Assembly: GCA_964612675.1 (NCBI GenBank)
Contig: CAZTDD010000010.1
Coordinates: 35,448 to 99,447 of the forward strand
From: CAZTDD01 sp964612675
GTDB taxonomy: Bacteria > Hinthialibacterota > Hinthialibacteria > Hinthialibacterales > JAKPRU01
Direction: 5' to 3'
Length of the DNA: 64,000 nucleotides
The notes beneath the pieces are model-generated. The model saw only the letters and a program-made list of their open reading frames with translations, did no database searches and had not been told where the DNA came from. Made by a program: the position numbers and the translations under genes. Position 1 is the stretch's first letter. Every line of letters begins with the position of its first letter. Below, piece by piece: positions 9,263 to 18,442 of this stretch.

Positions 9263-10369
9263 ATGCCGTTGTCGTCACGTCAAAGATTGCTCGGTGTTCT
9301 CGACCGAAAACCGATTGACCGCGTTCCGATCTCAACGTACGAAATCAATCCATGGGACCAGAAAAACTGGTATTCCCAGCAGCCCTCCTACGCGAGGTTG
9401 TGCGAGCATATCCGCGAACATACCGACTGTATCTGGCTTGCAAAAGCCGAACCGCGGAATAAGGCGACCTGGCCCGAAACGGTCACGAGATGGCGGGACG
9501 GCAAAAGCGAATACATACATAAAGTAATCCATACCTTCAAAGGCGACCTCCAATGGACTTACCGTGTCGATGACGATTTATATACAACCTGGTTGATGGA
9601 GCATCCATTCAAAACGATAGAGGACGTGGATCGGTACCTTTCGCTTCCGTGGGAATTCGACGGATGCGCCATGTCAGAAGTGGAGCGTGCTCAACGCGAG
9701 ATTGGTGAGAATGGAATTGTGATGTGCGACATCGACGACGCGATTTGCTCACCTCCGGATCTTTTCGAATTCGGCCATTTTCTGGTCGTGGCGTATGAAC
9801 ATCGTAAGAAGCTGCGGGAGTTGATGGACGTACTTCAGGAACGAATCCTGACGGCTTTGGAGTATCAGCTGGAACGCGGTGCAGGGCCGTTGTGGCGGCT
9901 GGTGGGACCGGAATATGCGACGCCGCCGTATCTGCCGCCCGCGCTGTTCCGAGAGCTGGTCGTTGATTACGACCGGCCGATTGTGGACCTGATTCATCGG
10001 TACGGCGGGAAAGTGCGCCTTCATTGTCACGGGAAGATTTCACAGGTGCTGGACATGTTTCTGGAATTGGGTGTAGACGCTACCGACCCTCTCGAACCAC
10101 CGCCTCAGGGCGATATCGAACTGGCAGAAGTAAAACGACGAGTAGGCGATCGGCTGGTGTTATTTGGGAATATGGAACTATTATGGCTTGAACAGTGTAC
10201 TCCACAGGAAATCGACAGACATGTTCGAACCATGATGGAAAGCGCAAAAGAGGGCGGCGGGTATGTCGTTCTCCCCACAGCCGCGCCCATCAACATCCCC
10301 CTTCGTTCGCAGACGGAGAGAAACTACATTCAGATGATCGACTCCGCGCTGAAGTACGGGGAGTATTGA
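9263..10369 (+). CDS. Uroporphyrinogen decarboxylase family protein
   Basis: The 368-residue product has the UroD (beta/alpha)8 fold pattern: an N-terminal RQRLLGVLDRKPIDRVPIS segment, VRLHCHGKISQVLDMFLELGVDATDPLEPPPQGDI near residue 250, and a glycine-rich YVVLPTAAPINIP close to the end. The HCHG motif matches the Zn/corrinoid methyltransferase branch (MtaA/CmuA-like) better than HemE, which uses different N-terminal Arg/Asp residues. I infer a methyltransfer or related role on an unknown substrate, not haem synthesis. A GGGGGT ribosome site precedes the ATG. Confidence 0.8.
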   Translation: MPLSSRQRLLGVLDRKPIDRVPISTYEINPWDQKNWYSQQPSYARLCEHIREHTDCIWLAKAEPRNKATWPETVTRWRDGKSEYIHKVIHTFKGDLQWTYRVDDDLYTTWLMEHPFKTIEDVDRYLSLPWEFDGCAMSEVERAQREIGENGIVMCDIDDAICSPPDLFEFGHFLVVAYEHRKKLRELMDVLQERILTALEYQLERGAGPLWRLVGPEYATPPYLPPALFRELVVDYDRPIVDLIHRYGGKVRLHCHGKISQVLDMFLELGVDATDPLEPPPQGDIELAEVKRRVGDRLVLFGNMELLWLEQCTPQEIDRHVRTMMESAKEGGGYVVLPTAAPINIPLRSQTERNYIQMIDSALKYGEY

Positions 10370-10378
10370 ACCCGAATA

Positions 10379-11074
10379 TTATTTTGTTTCTGTTACCGTT
10401 GAAGAAATGAACTCGTGAAGTGATTCCACTGAGAAATCGGTCACAACGAGATCACATTCCCCGAGATCCGCGTGGCCGCCGGAGGTGGCGATTCCCACAC
10501 AACGCATGCCTGCATCCAACGCAGCCCGCATTCCGACCGGTGAATCTTCAAACACCAGGCATTCAGTCGATTTCAAATCGGGACAACACTTCTGGCGCAG
10601 ACGTTCCAACGTGAGCCGGTACACCGCCGGGTCGGGTTTCGAGGCGCCGGCATCGGCTGTTGTGGTCACTACATCGAAATAGGTTCCCAAATCTGTCTTT
10701 TCAAGAACAAACTCAACCTCTCCCGGCAACGCACCGGTCGCCAACGCCAAAGGCACACGGCCCCGCCAGGCGTTCAGGACGTTCTCGACACCGGGGACGA
10801 ACGGGAGGTTCCGTACGATCGTGTCTTTATATCGGCGGCTTTTTTGTTCGACGAGGTACTTGACGCGGTCAGGTGTCGGCTCTTTTTCGGCTTCCTGCAG
10901 CAGCAACGCGAAACACTCTGTATCGCCCCGCCCGTGACATTTCTCCTGAATCTCGGCCATGGAGAGTTCGATACCGGCTTCGGCGAATACTTGCTGCAGG
11001 TTTCGATTGTGAATCGGTTCGTCGTTGAGAACCACACCATTGAAGTCGAAGATCAGAGCACGAATTTTGGTCAT
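10379..11074 (-). CDS. HAD-superfamily hydrolase, beta-phosphoglucomutase-like subfamily
   Basis: The 231-residue product has the HAD motifs: IFDFNGVV at residues 8-15, LATGA (motif II), KPDPAVY (motif III Lys) and VFEDSPVGMRAA (motif IV). A helical cap sits after motif I, as in the beta-phosphoglucomutase/CbbY group. Motif I reads DFN rather than DxD: the second Asp, usually the general acid/base, is Asn. Activity may therefore be altered. Substrate is unknown. It converges with the UroD-family gene (9-base gap). Confidence 0.85.
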   Translation of the reverse strand: MTKIRALIFDFNGVVLNDEPIHNRNLQQVFAEAGIELSMAEIQEKCHGRGDTECFALLLQEAEKEPTPDRVKYLVEQKSRRYKDTIVRNLPFVPGVENVLNAWRGRVPLALATGALPGEVEFVLEKTDLGTYFDVVTTTADAGASKPDPAVYRLTLERLRQKCCPDLKSTECLVFEDSPVGMRAALDAGMRCVGIATSGGHADLGECDLVVTDFSVESLHEFISSTVTETK

Positions 11075-11313
11075 TGTTTCTCGTCGAGCGGTTCGATTTC
11101 TTTATTGCGGATTTCTCGTGTCGTACGGCTCCACTCCGTATCGGCGTCCCGACGGCGCCCTCCTTCGCCTCGATGTTCGCAGCGAGGTATTCCTCTTTCG
11201 ACTTAAGAGGTATGTGTTTTGCCGCATCCGAGAAACGAAACATTTACCGTCGCGACCGAGAGATTGTATACTTGGAAAAAGCGAAGGGGAAGCAGTTCCT
11301 CAGGAGGAGCCAC

Positions 11314-11709
11314 ATGAATCGATCGGTCTTTCGTATCTTATCACTCATGCTCGCGGTTCCGTTTCTGTTCAGCGGTTGTGCGGCGGCACTGATCGCGGGG
11401 GGAGTCGGAGTGGGTGCCGGAACTGTAGCGTTTATCAAAGGACAGCTCGAATCGACCGAAATGGTCACACTGGATCGGGCATGGGCGGCTACTCAACAAA
11501 CCATGGAGGAATTGGAATTCGACGTCGAGGAAAAGAAAAAGGATGCGCTGAATGCGAAACTGATTGCGAAAGACAGCAACAGGCGGAGGATCGAGATTCG
11601 TTTGGAACGTAAGGACGAAAACAAGACAACGATTAAGATTCGTATCGGTGTGTTCGGCGACGAAGAGGATTCACGAATGATTCTGCGAGAAATCAGGGCG
11701 AATTTGTAA
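11314..11709 (+). CDS. Small lipoprotein, DUF3568-like
   Basis: The ATG at 11314 follows a strong AGGAGGAG ribosome site. The 131-residue product has a lipoprotein signal: hydrophobic stretch then LFSGCAAAL, with the lipobox Cys near residue 20, followed by a Gly/Ala-rich segment. The rest (MVTLDRAWAATQQTMEEL, then RRRIEIRLERKDENKTTIKIRIG) matches the DUF3568 pattern of small outer-membrane or periplasmic lipoproteins of unknown function. Its 3' end overlaps the convergent HAD gene by 17 bases. Confidence 0.8.
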   Translation: MNRSVFRILSLMLAVPFLFSGCAAALIAGGVGVGAGTVAFIKGQLESTEMVTLDRAWAATQQTMEELEFDVEEKKKDALNAKLIAKDSNRRRIEIRLERKDENKTTIKIRIGVFGDEEDSRMILREIRANL

Positions 11710-12370
11710 CGATCCGATTGTCTAACAGCTCCGATGCGCGAATATCGCTCAGTGCAGGAAAGAACCTGTCACATAACGGAGCGATCACATCTTCCGGGAA
11801 CGTGTGAGCGACGCCGACAACGTGCATACCGGCCGTACGGGCGGATTTCAAACCGGGCGGAGTATCTTCCACAGCGACACATTTCGATGGGTCGCAGCCG
11901 CATAGCCGAGCGGCTTTGAGGTAAATGTCCGGTGCCGGCTTTCCATGCTCGATATCATCCCCATTCACAATGATCGTGAACCTGCCATCCAAGCCGGTCA
12001 AACGGAAACTCGCACGGACTTTCTCTGTCGAACCCGAGGTGGCTACTGCCGCAGTAATTCCGTCCCGATCAAGTTCATTCAGCAAATCGAGGACACCATC
12101 GAACACATTGAGGCCGCGCTCGTCCAGGAGGCTTTCATAATGTTTCTGTTTTGCCAGGAGGAATTGTTCTCGATCAAGTGTCGAGGCGGTTTCTTCCAAT
12201 ACCGTTTGAAGCGATTCATGACTTGTCACGCCGCAAAAGCGGCGAAGCTTTTCAAACGGATATTCGATTCCCTGGTCGAGTAGCGCACGCCGGAACGACT
12301 CGAGGCCGAGCGGCTCACTGTCGACCAATATCCCGTCACAATCAAAGACAACTGCTTGAATTCCGTTCAT
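11693..12370 (-). CDS. HAD-superfamily hydrolase, beta-phosphoglucomutase-like subfamily
   Basis: The 225-residue product has an intact motif I VFDCDGILVDSEP, a helical cap, motif II VATSGS, motif III KPAPDIYLKA and motif IV VAVEDTPPGLKSA. Both catalytic Asp residues are present, unlike the paralogue at 10379. Typical substrates of the group are sugar phosphates. The specific substrate cannot be read from sequence. Confidence 0.88.
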   Translation of the reverse strand: MNGIQAVVFDCDGILVDSEPLGLESFRRALLDQGIEYPFEKLRRFCGVTSHESLQTVLEETASTLDREQFLLAKQKHYESLLDERGLNVFDGVLDLLNELDRDGITAAVATSGSTEKVRASFRLTGLDGRFTIIVNGDDIEHGKPAPDIYLKAARLCGCDPSKCVAVEDTPPGLKSARTAGMHVVGVAHTFPEDVIAPLCDRFFPALSDIRASELLDNRIVTNSP

Positions 12371-12844
12371 AGATAATCCTTCATTGGGAGGCTGTTCTCA
12401 CGCCCAAACGGAGTTGATGGCACCGCAAAAAGTCCAAGAATCGGCCCTCACCCTAACCCTCTCCCGGCGGGAGAGGGGAACTTCCAATGTCAGCGGACGA
12501 CCTTTTGCGACGCCGTCAATCTTGATGCAATCGCAAAAAGTGAGCAAAAGAGATCTCAACCCCCTCCTAACCTCCCCCGATCTTCGGGGGAGGAATAGAA
12601 ACGAGCATGTCCGCAGCATCTTCTCCCCCAAGAGGGCCACGCTTGCGTGGCCGCTGTAAGGGGAGATACAGAGGGGGTTGAAGACTTCTCTATTCTTATC
12701 CCGTCGACTTTTTGCGACGCCGTCAATCTCGGGAAAGAGCCCTTTCTCGCTTGCCGGCTGCTTCTGACACAGCCTGTGGATTGAGGGTCCTGGGTCTCGG
12801 GAAAGAGATGCATCTTAGCATTCGTCGCCAACCGATGCACGGGA
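12371..12844. repeat. Intergenic repeat cluster with palindromes
   Basis: No gene is seen here. The stretch is built of repeats: a CCCTCACCCTAACCCTCTCCC unit closing on a GGGAGAGGGG arm (12445-12478), a CTCCCCCGATCTTCGGGGGAG hairpin (about 12574-12594), and GGCCACGCTTGCGTGGCC (about 12635-12652). A 20-base direct repeat starting TTTTGCGACG occurs at 12503-12522 and 12710-12729, and a CGCAAAAAGT inverted copy lies at about 12532. The CCCTCACCC unit recurs inverted at 55416-55445. Confidence 0.75.
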
Positions 12845-13546
12845 TCACATCTGGAGGAACCGAAAACTCTGCCGGGGATACCACAACAATGTCAACCAGG
12901 AACCGGCGAGAAAACCGCCGACATGGGCGTACCACGCGACATTTCCTACGTCCACGCCCATCATCGAGGTGTAAACACTCATCAGCTGACTCAGAAACCA
13001 GACCACAATCACAACGAGCGCCGGAACTTCGATAATGCGAACTAGAAAAATGAACCACAGAAAACACTGAATGCGCGCAACCGGGAACAGACGCAAATAC
13101 GCAGCCATGACACCCGCCAAGGCTCCGCTCGCACCGACGACGGGCTTGAAATCTCCGTAATTGAACACAAAATGAGCGGCAACGGCTACAAACCCGCAGA
13201 GAAAAAAGAACAAGAGAAACCACAAGTGCCCCATGCGGTCTTCCACATTGTCGCTGTAAATCCAAAACGCCCACATATTGGTCAATAAATGAAACCACCC
13301 TCCGTGGACAAAAATATAGGTGAGGGGCGAAAGGAGCATAATCGGTTTTTCTTCCAGCATGACCGAAAACGCTTTCGTGAACGCACCTGGAGTGAATCCA
13401 TAGGTACGGAACAACGTCTCCTGTCGATCGATTCCCAATGTGGCGACGTAGAAATGAACCGCTACACAGATCGCGATGATCGTCCAGCTCACATAGGGCG
13501 TACGGCGCGGCCGATTCAAATCTCTGACGGGAAAGAAAAAGAACAT
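12845..13546 (-). CDS. Rhomboid-family intramembrane serine protease
   Basis: I start at 13546 (MFFFFPVRDLNRPRRTPYV), where similarity to rhomboids begins; longer frames add an unlike Arg-rich leader. The 233-residue product has six hydrophobic helices. The catalytic Ser lies in VVGASGALAGVMAAY and the catalytic His in YAHVGGFLAG. The preceding FVHGGWFHLLTNMWAFWIYSDNVED motif is also family-typical. It cleaves membrane-spanning substrates in the inner membrane. No good ribosome site is near this ATG. The sensor kinase gene ends 85 bases upstream on the same strand. Confidence 0.9.
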   Translation of the reverse strand: MFFFFPVRDLNRPRRTPYVSWTIIAICVAVHFYVATLGIDRQETLFRTYGFTPGAFTKAFSVMLEEKPIMLLSPLTYIFVHGGWFHLLTNMWAFWIYSDNVEDRMGHLWFLLFFFLCGFVAVAAHFVFNYGDFKPVVGASGALAGVMAAYLRLFPVARIQCFLWFIFLVRIIEVPALVVIVVWFLSQLMSVYTSMMGVDVGNVAWYAHVGGFLAGSWLTLLWYPRQSFRFLQM

Positions 13547-13631
13547 GTCGGTCGAGCGGGATTTCCTTTCGGGTGTTTGCAGAGAGGCGCGGAGAGGAGA
13601 TGGATCCCTCGAAGGGCCTGCTCTTTTCCCA

Positions 13632-15119
13632 TTATAACCGGATGGGATTTGTCTCCGAGGCAGGCTGTACCTCAAGCCGGACGGGAAGACTGACTGTGAA
13701 GGTCGATCCCTTCCCCAATCCGCTTTCCAAACTGATTGTTCCGCCCACCAACCGAACCAATTCGCGGGTTATCGAGAGCCCCAGTCCCACCCCATGGCCG
13801 AGTTCCCGATCTTTGATGATCACAAATTCGTCGAAAATCTTCTGTTGCTCTTCCTCAGGAATTCCTCGGCCGGAATCCCGAACAGAAACCTCAACCTGAT
13901 TGTCCGAGTTCGGCTGTACGTGCACCTCCACCTGGCCTTTCTGCGTGAACTTGACAGCGTTACTCACCAGGTTTTGAAGGATTAGATAGACTGTTTCACG
14001 ATCGGAATGAAGAACCGGAAGATCGGTATCGCAACACGCGCCAAGCGCGATCCCTTTGTCTTCCGCGAGTGGACGCAGATTGTCTACAACCGAGTCCACC
14101 ACTTTTTCAATGCGGAATGGAAGCACATCCAAACGCCACTGACTGGTTTCCAACTTCGTAAGCTGGAGCATTTGGTCGATCAGACGGACGAGAACATCCG
14201 CGTTCCGAATGACACGGTCCATGGCGGTAGTCTGTTGTTCCGTCACGGGACCATACGTCCCCATTTTGAGGAGATCGCAGGCGGTTACCACGCTGTTGAG
14301 TGGTGCCCGAAGGTCGTGAGACAACCGCGCATATAGGCGGTTCTTGCTTTCTTGGATCTGTCGAAGGCGCTCATTCGCTTCTTCGATTTCTTGCGCATGT
14401 TTTTCAATTTGTTCGAGTTGCGATTCCCGTACGCGTTCATACCATCGAACCAATCGCGTCACGACGAAATATGAACACAATACGATTACAGCCGCCAATC
14501 CAATACCGAGCATGCGCAGAAGATTCGAGAGACGGTCCAAATCCGTCTTGATATCCCCCTCGAATTGGTGGATTCCCGCAAGCCAGGGACGCCCGCCCAC
14601 GCTGAAACGCTGGTAGTAAACCAAATTCTGCGCAGCTTCGGGCTCGGACCGTTGCGACCGTCCCGCGAAACCGTCCCCGTCATGCAGCTCGACAAGTAGA
14701 TCCTGAACACTCGCCAGATGTTTCCCGTCGAACGTTCGCCGGCTGTACGGTTCGATGAGATTTCCCATAATCTCCGCAGTTGTCCCCGTCACATCCGCCG
14801 GCGCCACCCGCACGTTACCGAAATCGTCCACCAGGCACAGGTACCGCTCTCCAGGCAACGTACGCTGCTCGACCTCTCGCTCCAGCCGTCGAAGCCATTC
14901 GTCTTCATCCCCGTTCGTTTCTTCCCAGAGGCTTTCGGCAAACGCGACGAATGTCTGAACGATGGAGCGGTTGTCATCGAGCACCTGACGGGTATATAGG
15001 CTGCGGAATTCTCTGGTCAGCCGATAGCCGACCAGAGGGAGCACCAGGGCCATGATCAAGGCCAGGCCGATGAGTAGGTATAGGAGAAAGCGTGTCTCTG
15101 CCTTATGATCGATAGTCAT
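13632..15119 (-). CDS. Membrane sensor histidine kinase
   Basis: Starting at 15119 (MTIDHKAETRF), the 495-residue protein has a transmembrane helix near residues 10-32, an extracytoplasmic sensing region of about 170 residues, a second helix near 225-245, a coiled coil, and a HisKA domain with the SHDLRAPLNS phosphorylation motif. The HATPase domain shows NLVSNAVKF (N box), VRDSGRGIP (G1), GVGLGLSIT (G2). No receiver domain or cognate regulator is next to it. The sensed signal is unknown. Confidence 0.9.
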   Translation of the reverse strand: MTIDHKAETRFLLYLLIGLALIMALVLPLVGYRLTREFRSLYTRQVLDDNRSIVQTFVAFAESLWEETNGDEDEWLRRLEREVEQRTLPGERYLCLVDDFGNVRVAPADVTGTTAEIMGNLIEPYSRRTFDGKHLASVQDLLVELHDGDGFAGRSQRSEPEAAQNLVYYQRFSVGGRPWLAGIHQFEGDIKTDLDRLSNLLRMLGIGLAAVIVLCSYFVVTRLVRWYERVRESQLEQIEKHAQEIEEANERLRQIQESKNRLYARLSHDLRAPLNSVVTACDLLKMGTYGPVTEQQTTAMDRVIRNADVLVRLIDQMLQLTKLETSQWRLDVLPFRIEKVVDSVVDNLRPLAEDKGIALGACCDTDLPVLHSDRETVYLILQNLVSNAVKFTQKGQVEVHVQPNSDNQVEVSVRDSGRGIPEEEQQKIFDEFVIIKDRELGHGVGLGLSITRELVRLVGGTISLESGLGKGSTFTVSLPVRLEVQPASETNPIRL

Positions 15120-15173
15120 AATCAATCGCCACCGGGATATACCCCCATTGAATGCTCGTATCTTGGCGGGCAC

Positions 15174-16772
15174 ATGTCAATAGAGTGTGCGATATTCGAT
15201 GAGTGGATTATGTCTTTTCGATGGTCACATGGAGTCCTTCTTGTTTTGCTGGCAGCGGCTGCGCTTCGGTTGGTTTTTCTCGATGCGCATCCGCCGGGAT
15301 TCTTCCGGGATGAAGCGGATAAGGGGTATACGACTTACCTGCTTTTGGAAGAAGGCTGCGACAGCACCGGCCGACCCTATCCGCTCTTTGTCCGCTCCCT
15401 CCGCATTGCTACTTCTGCGCTGTACCAGTATATCGATATTCCGTTTGTCGCTCTCCTGGGCTTGAATGAATACGCGGTTCGGCTCCCTGCGGCGTTGGCG
15501 GGCTGCGGGGCGGTTCTTGCGGTGTGGCTGCTGGCCTACCGCTGGTGGGGCATGCGAGCCGTTTTTTTTGTTGCGCTATTCCTCGCTTTCAGCCCATGGC
15601 ATGTGCTCCTCTCTCGGTGGGCGAACCAATCGATTCTGTTGACACTTTGGATACCACTTGGCGTTTATGCGTTTGATCGCTTTGTCGATGCGGAACGGCC
15701 AAACGCCAAGTTCCTCTGGGGCGGTCTGACGTCATTGGCGTTTGCGCTCGCGTTGTATACCTATGCGCCGGCGCGGTTGTTTGTTCCGTTGCTGTTGATC
15801 GGCCTTGTTGTCCTGTCGTTCCACTCTACGGGGCGGTGGAGCTGGCATGTGTATCCGTTATGTCTCATCGGGCTCTTGACGATTCCTTTGGCTCACCATG
15901 TCTTGTTCGAGTCTGGAGAAAGCGCGTTGCGATTTCGGGTGATTTCGATCTTCGGTGCGTCGACCGTGTGGGAGATGATGTATCTCTTCGTGAAAAACTA
16001 TCTGGCTCATCTGTCGCCCGGTTTTCTCTTTTTCGGGGGGGACTCGAATCCACGGCACTCCATCGGTTTTCCGGGACAGATACAGATCTATCTTCTTCCG
16101 CTGATTCTGCTGGGACTATGGCACTGTTTCCGTAGGAGAGGGCGTACCGAGCGGTTTCTGTTGTTGTGGTTCTTTCTGTTTCCGGTGGCGGCGGCGTGTA
16201 CGGTTGAAGGGATTCCGCATGCGTTGCGGAGTGTGTTTGGGCTGCCGGTGTTGCAGCTGATGGCGGTTTGTGGGATTCAGGGACTTGGAGAGAAGCCGTT
16301 CAGCGAGTGGAAACCGCGGAATATGCGTTTTGCGCGAATCGGTTGGGGGATTCTGACGATGGGGCTGATTGTTCTGTTCCTTTTGGTTTGCTTTCATCCG
16401 GCGACATATCCGGCGCGCTCGGCATTGTATTGGCAGTATGGGTACAGGGATGCGGTTGGATGGTGGATGGAGCATCGGGATGAATTTCCGCATGCGGTGG
16501 TCACCGGGCAGAGCGGGTATCCGGAGACGTTCTTTTTGTTTTACGGAAACCTTGATCCGGATGTATGGCTGGAGACGCATGAGATCCCCGGTGTGGAGTT
16601 CCTCTCACCGGGTTCGACGATGCGGAATCGGTATCGTTCGGGTGAGAAAGGGACAGCCTACTTGATCCGTCCCGGCGAGTTGCAGGGCGTTCTGTTAACA
16701 CCGCTGCATGTGGTTTATCTACCGAACGACCCGAACACAGCGGTATGGATGTGGGTGGGGGCGGGGAAGTGA
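15174..16772 (+). CDS. GT-C fold membrane glycosyltransferase (ArnT/PMT-like)
   Basis: The product of about 532 residues has at least ten hydrophobic helices. Near its N-terminus is HPPGFFRDEADKGY, the acidic DE loop typical of PMT/ArnT-type GT-C enzymes, which transfer sugars from polyprenyl-phosphate donors. The start at 15174 has a GGCGGG ribosome-like site; the ATG at 15210 (MSFRWSHG) is an alternative with GAGTGG upstream. It is divergent from the sensor kinase. The acceptor is unknown; protein or lipid glycosylation in the envelope is inferred. Confidence 0.75.
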   Translation: MSIECAIFDEWIMSFRWSHGVLLVLLAAAALRLVFLDAHPPGFFRDEADKGYTTYLLLEEGCDSTGRPYPLFVRSLRIATSALYQYIDIPFVALLGLNEYAVRLPAALAGCGAVLAVWLLAYRWWGMRAVFFVALFLAFSPWHVLLSRWANQSILLTLWIPLGVYAFDRFVDAERPNAKFLWGGLTSLAFALALYTYAPARLFVPLLLIGLVVLSFHSTGRWSWHVYPLCLIGLLTIPLAHHVLFESGESALRFRVISIFGASTVWEMMYLFVKNYLAHLSPGFLFFGGDSNPRHSIGFPGQIQIYLLPLILLGLWHCFRRRGRTERFLLLWFFLFPVAAACTVEGIPHALRSVFGLPVLQLMAVCGIQGLGEKPFSEWKPRNMRFARIGWGILTMGLIVLFLLVCFHPATYPARSALYWQYGYRDAVGWWMEHRDEFPHAVVTGQSGYPETFFLFYGNLDPDVWLETHEIPGVEFLSPGSTMRNRYRSGEKGTAYLIRPGELQGVLLTPLHVVYLPNDPNTAVWMWVGAGK

Positions 16773-17181
16773 TTGAAATTTCTTGGTGCACAAACCTCCA
16801 ACTGGGTTCGCTCGTGAAGTGTACGAGGCAACCGGGCAGATCTGCTACCCCTCGAAAAGACAGAAAACTCCCATAATTTGCTCTTCCAACGCAGCCTTCC
16901 GGCTCCGCAGAACTTTACTATTCAGGTCTTTTATATCTACTTCCTCGGGTGCTCACATTACTGAGCCTAGATTCGGCAGTTGAAAGTCGGGCGCGGTTCC
17001 TGAGCTCGTCGAAGGGCCGCGCGGGCGTTGGTGATCCGCCTTTCGACAAGCTTGAGAACCGATCGCGATCTGGAAGATGGCAATGGCAATAGACTATACC
17101 GTTAAAAATGCGTGGGTTCCTCTCGCAACAATATCTTCAACTGCCGAATCTCGGATTATTGAGAAATCTTTCAACAGGGTC
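16773..17181. other. Intergenic region with an inverted repeat (16996-17060)
   Basis: No gene seen. An imperfect inverted repeat has a left arm at 16996-17017 (GGTTCCTGAGCTCGTCGAAG) and a right arm at 17040-17060 ending CAAGCTTGAGAACC. The TGAGCT-GTCGAAGG core is a dispersed palindrome seen in many bacterial genomes. It could act as a terminator for the glycosyltransferase gene or be a mobile palindrome. Confidence 0.5.
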
Positions 17182-17229
17182 TTGCCACCTTTCTTCGAAT
17201 ATGCTAATATAAAGATACACTTATATAAG
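17182..17229 (+). promoter_or_regulatory. Promoter plus palindromic operator of the sulfur/Qmo-like operon
   Basis: A -35 TTGCCA (17182-17187) is separated by 17 bases from a -10 TAATAT (17205-17210). A perfect palindrome CTTATATAAG follows at 17220-17229, near the expected transcription start. The same palindrome recurs at 25650, and AATATGCTAATAT (17198-17210) matches the ArsR gene promoter in 12 of 13 bases. The ArsR protein at 25030 is the obvious candidate to bind. Confidence 0.6.
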
Positions 17230-17388
17230 ATGACGTTTATGATCGTATTTCGGTCCTCCATTGAAAGGAGGAAAGTCGGACAGCACGAGAAGGCACTGGG
17301 AGCAGCCACGCGCATGTGTCCCCAGCAGATCAACGCCGACCAGTACAATCGATACGAGGCTTGTACCGGATCCTCTCGGAGGTGAGTT

Positions 17389-18342
17389 ATGCGAACATAC
17401 CTGGATTGCCTTCCGTGTTTCGTCGACCAAGCGCTGTCCGCAGGCCGCACGGTTGTCGAGGACGAAAGAACCCACATGCGTATTCTTCAATTCGTGTTCC
17501 CTTTGCTGTCTCGCGTGGATTTACGAATGCCGCCTCCGACAATGAGCCAGAAAATTTACCAATTGATACGCCAATTGACAAAAAATAGCGATCCTTTTCA
17601 ACAAATTAAAAAGGACTCAAATTGTATGGCGATGACTGCATATCCCCATATCAAGAAGGCGATTGACGACGCCATAGAACCGCTGAAGACTGCGGTCATC
17701 TATGCCATTGCGGCAAATAGCTTTGATTACTGCACAAAGGCATCTTTGACCGGACCCGACTTTATCCAAGCGCTGGACAACCCTCCTGCGCTGGACGTGC
17801 TTGACAACGAGTTGGAGGGATTCCAGGCCGCACTGAGAGACGCGAAGAAAATCCTGTACCTCGGAAATCAGTCCGGTGAAATCGTCTTTGACCGTTTGCT
17901 GATCGAGCAAATGCCCGTGGAAAAAACCACCTTTGTTGTGAAAGGCGGATCGGTTGGAAACAAGGCGACCATCGCCGATGCCCGGATGATCGGTATGACC
18001 GATGTCGTGGAAGTGATGGATGACGGTCACAACGCTCCCGGCACAATGCCGAATTCCAGCTCATGGTCCTTTCGTGAGCGCTTCGATGCCGCCGATTTGA
18101 TTGTAGCCAAAGGACATGAGAATTATGAATCGCTCAGCGGCGTATCGAAAGACATATTCTTTCTAATGCAGATCAAATGTTCCCGTCTGGCCGACGCAAG
18201 TGACTGTCGTGAGGGGACTTCCGTCCTTCTGAGAAACGGCGGGCCGGGAAAAGGAGCAGCAACGGATCTATCTGAAATAGATCAAGAATGGTGGACGAAA
18301 ATCCACGCAGCGGGGGTGATGGAAGGTACCCGCTGGTTATGA
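17389..18342 (+). CDS. DUF89/ARMT1-like metal-dependent phosphatase family protein
   Basis: The 317-residue protein begins with MRTYLDCLPCFVDQAL, the N-terminal signature of prokaryotic DUF89 proteins, and has the LYLGNQSGEIVFDRLLIEQM motif (metal/phosphate site) near residue 155 and KGHENYESLSG near residue 235. DUF89 proteins are metal-dependent phosphatases, some acting on damaged sugar-phosphate metabolites. An excellent GGAGGTGAG ribosome site precedes the ATG. It is the first gene of the DsrE-TusA-Hdr operon; its role there is unknown. A housekeeping repair function is possible. Confidence 0.85.
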   Translation: MRTYLDCLPCFVDQALSAGRTVVEDERTHMRILQFVFPLLSRVDLRMPPPTMSQKIYQLIRQLTKNSDPFQQIKKDSNCMAMTAYPHIKKAIDDAIEPLKTAVIYAIAANSFDYCTKASLTGPDFIQALDNPPALDVLDNELEGFQAALRDAKKILYLGNQSGEIVFDRLLIEQMPVEKTTFVVKGGSVGNKATIADARMIGMTDVVEVMDDGHNAPGTMPNSSSWSFRERFDAADLIVAKGHENYESLSGVSKDIFFLMQIKCSRLADASDCREGTSVLLRNGGPGKGAATDLSEIDQEWWTKIHAAGVMEGTRWL

Positions 18343-18442
18343 ATACGCTGACCGGACAGGATTTGAGCGATGAAGAAGAAACCAAAACGGAAATATCGAT
18401 CGAAAACTGAATTCACAAGCATCCAGTCACGGAGGAAAAGAG

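Noticed and set aside
12371..12844. CRISPR array
   Set aside because: The repeats are unequal, self-complementary in different ways and not regularly spaced.
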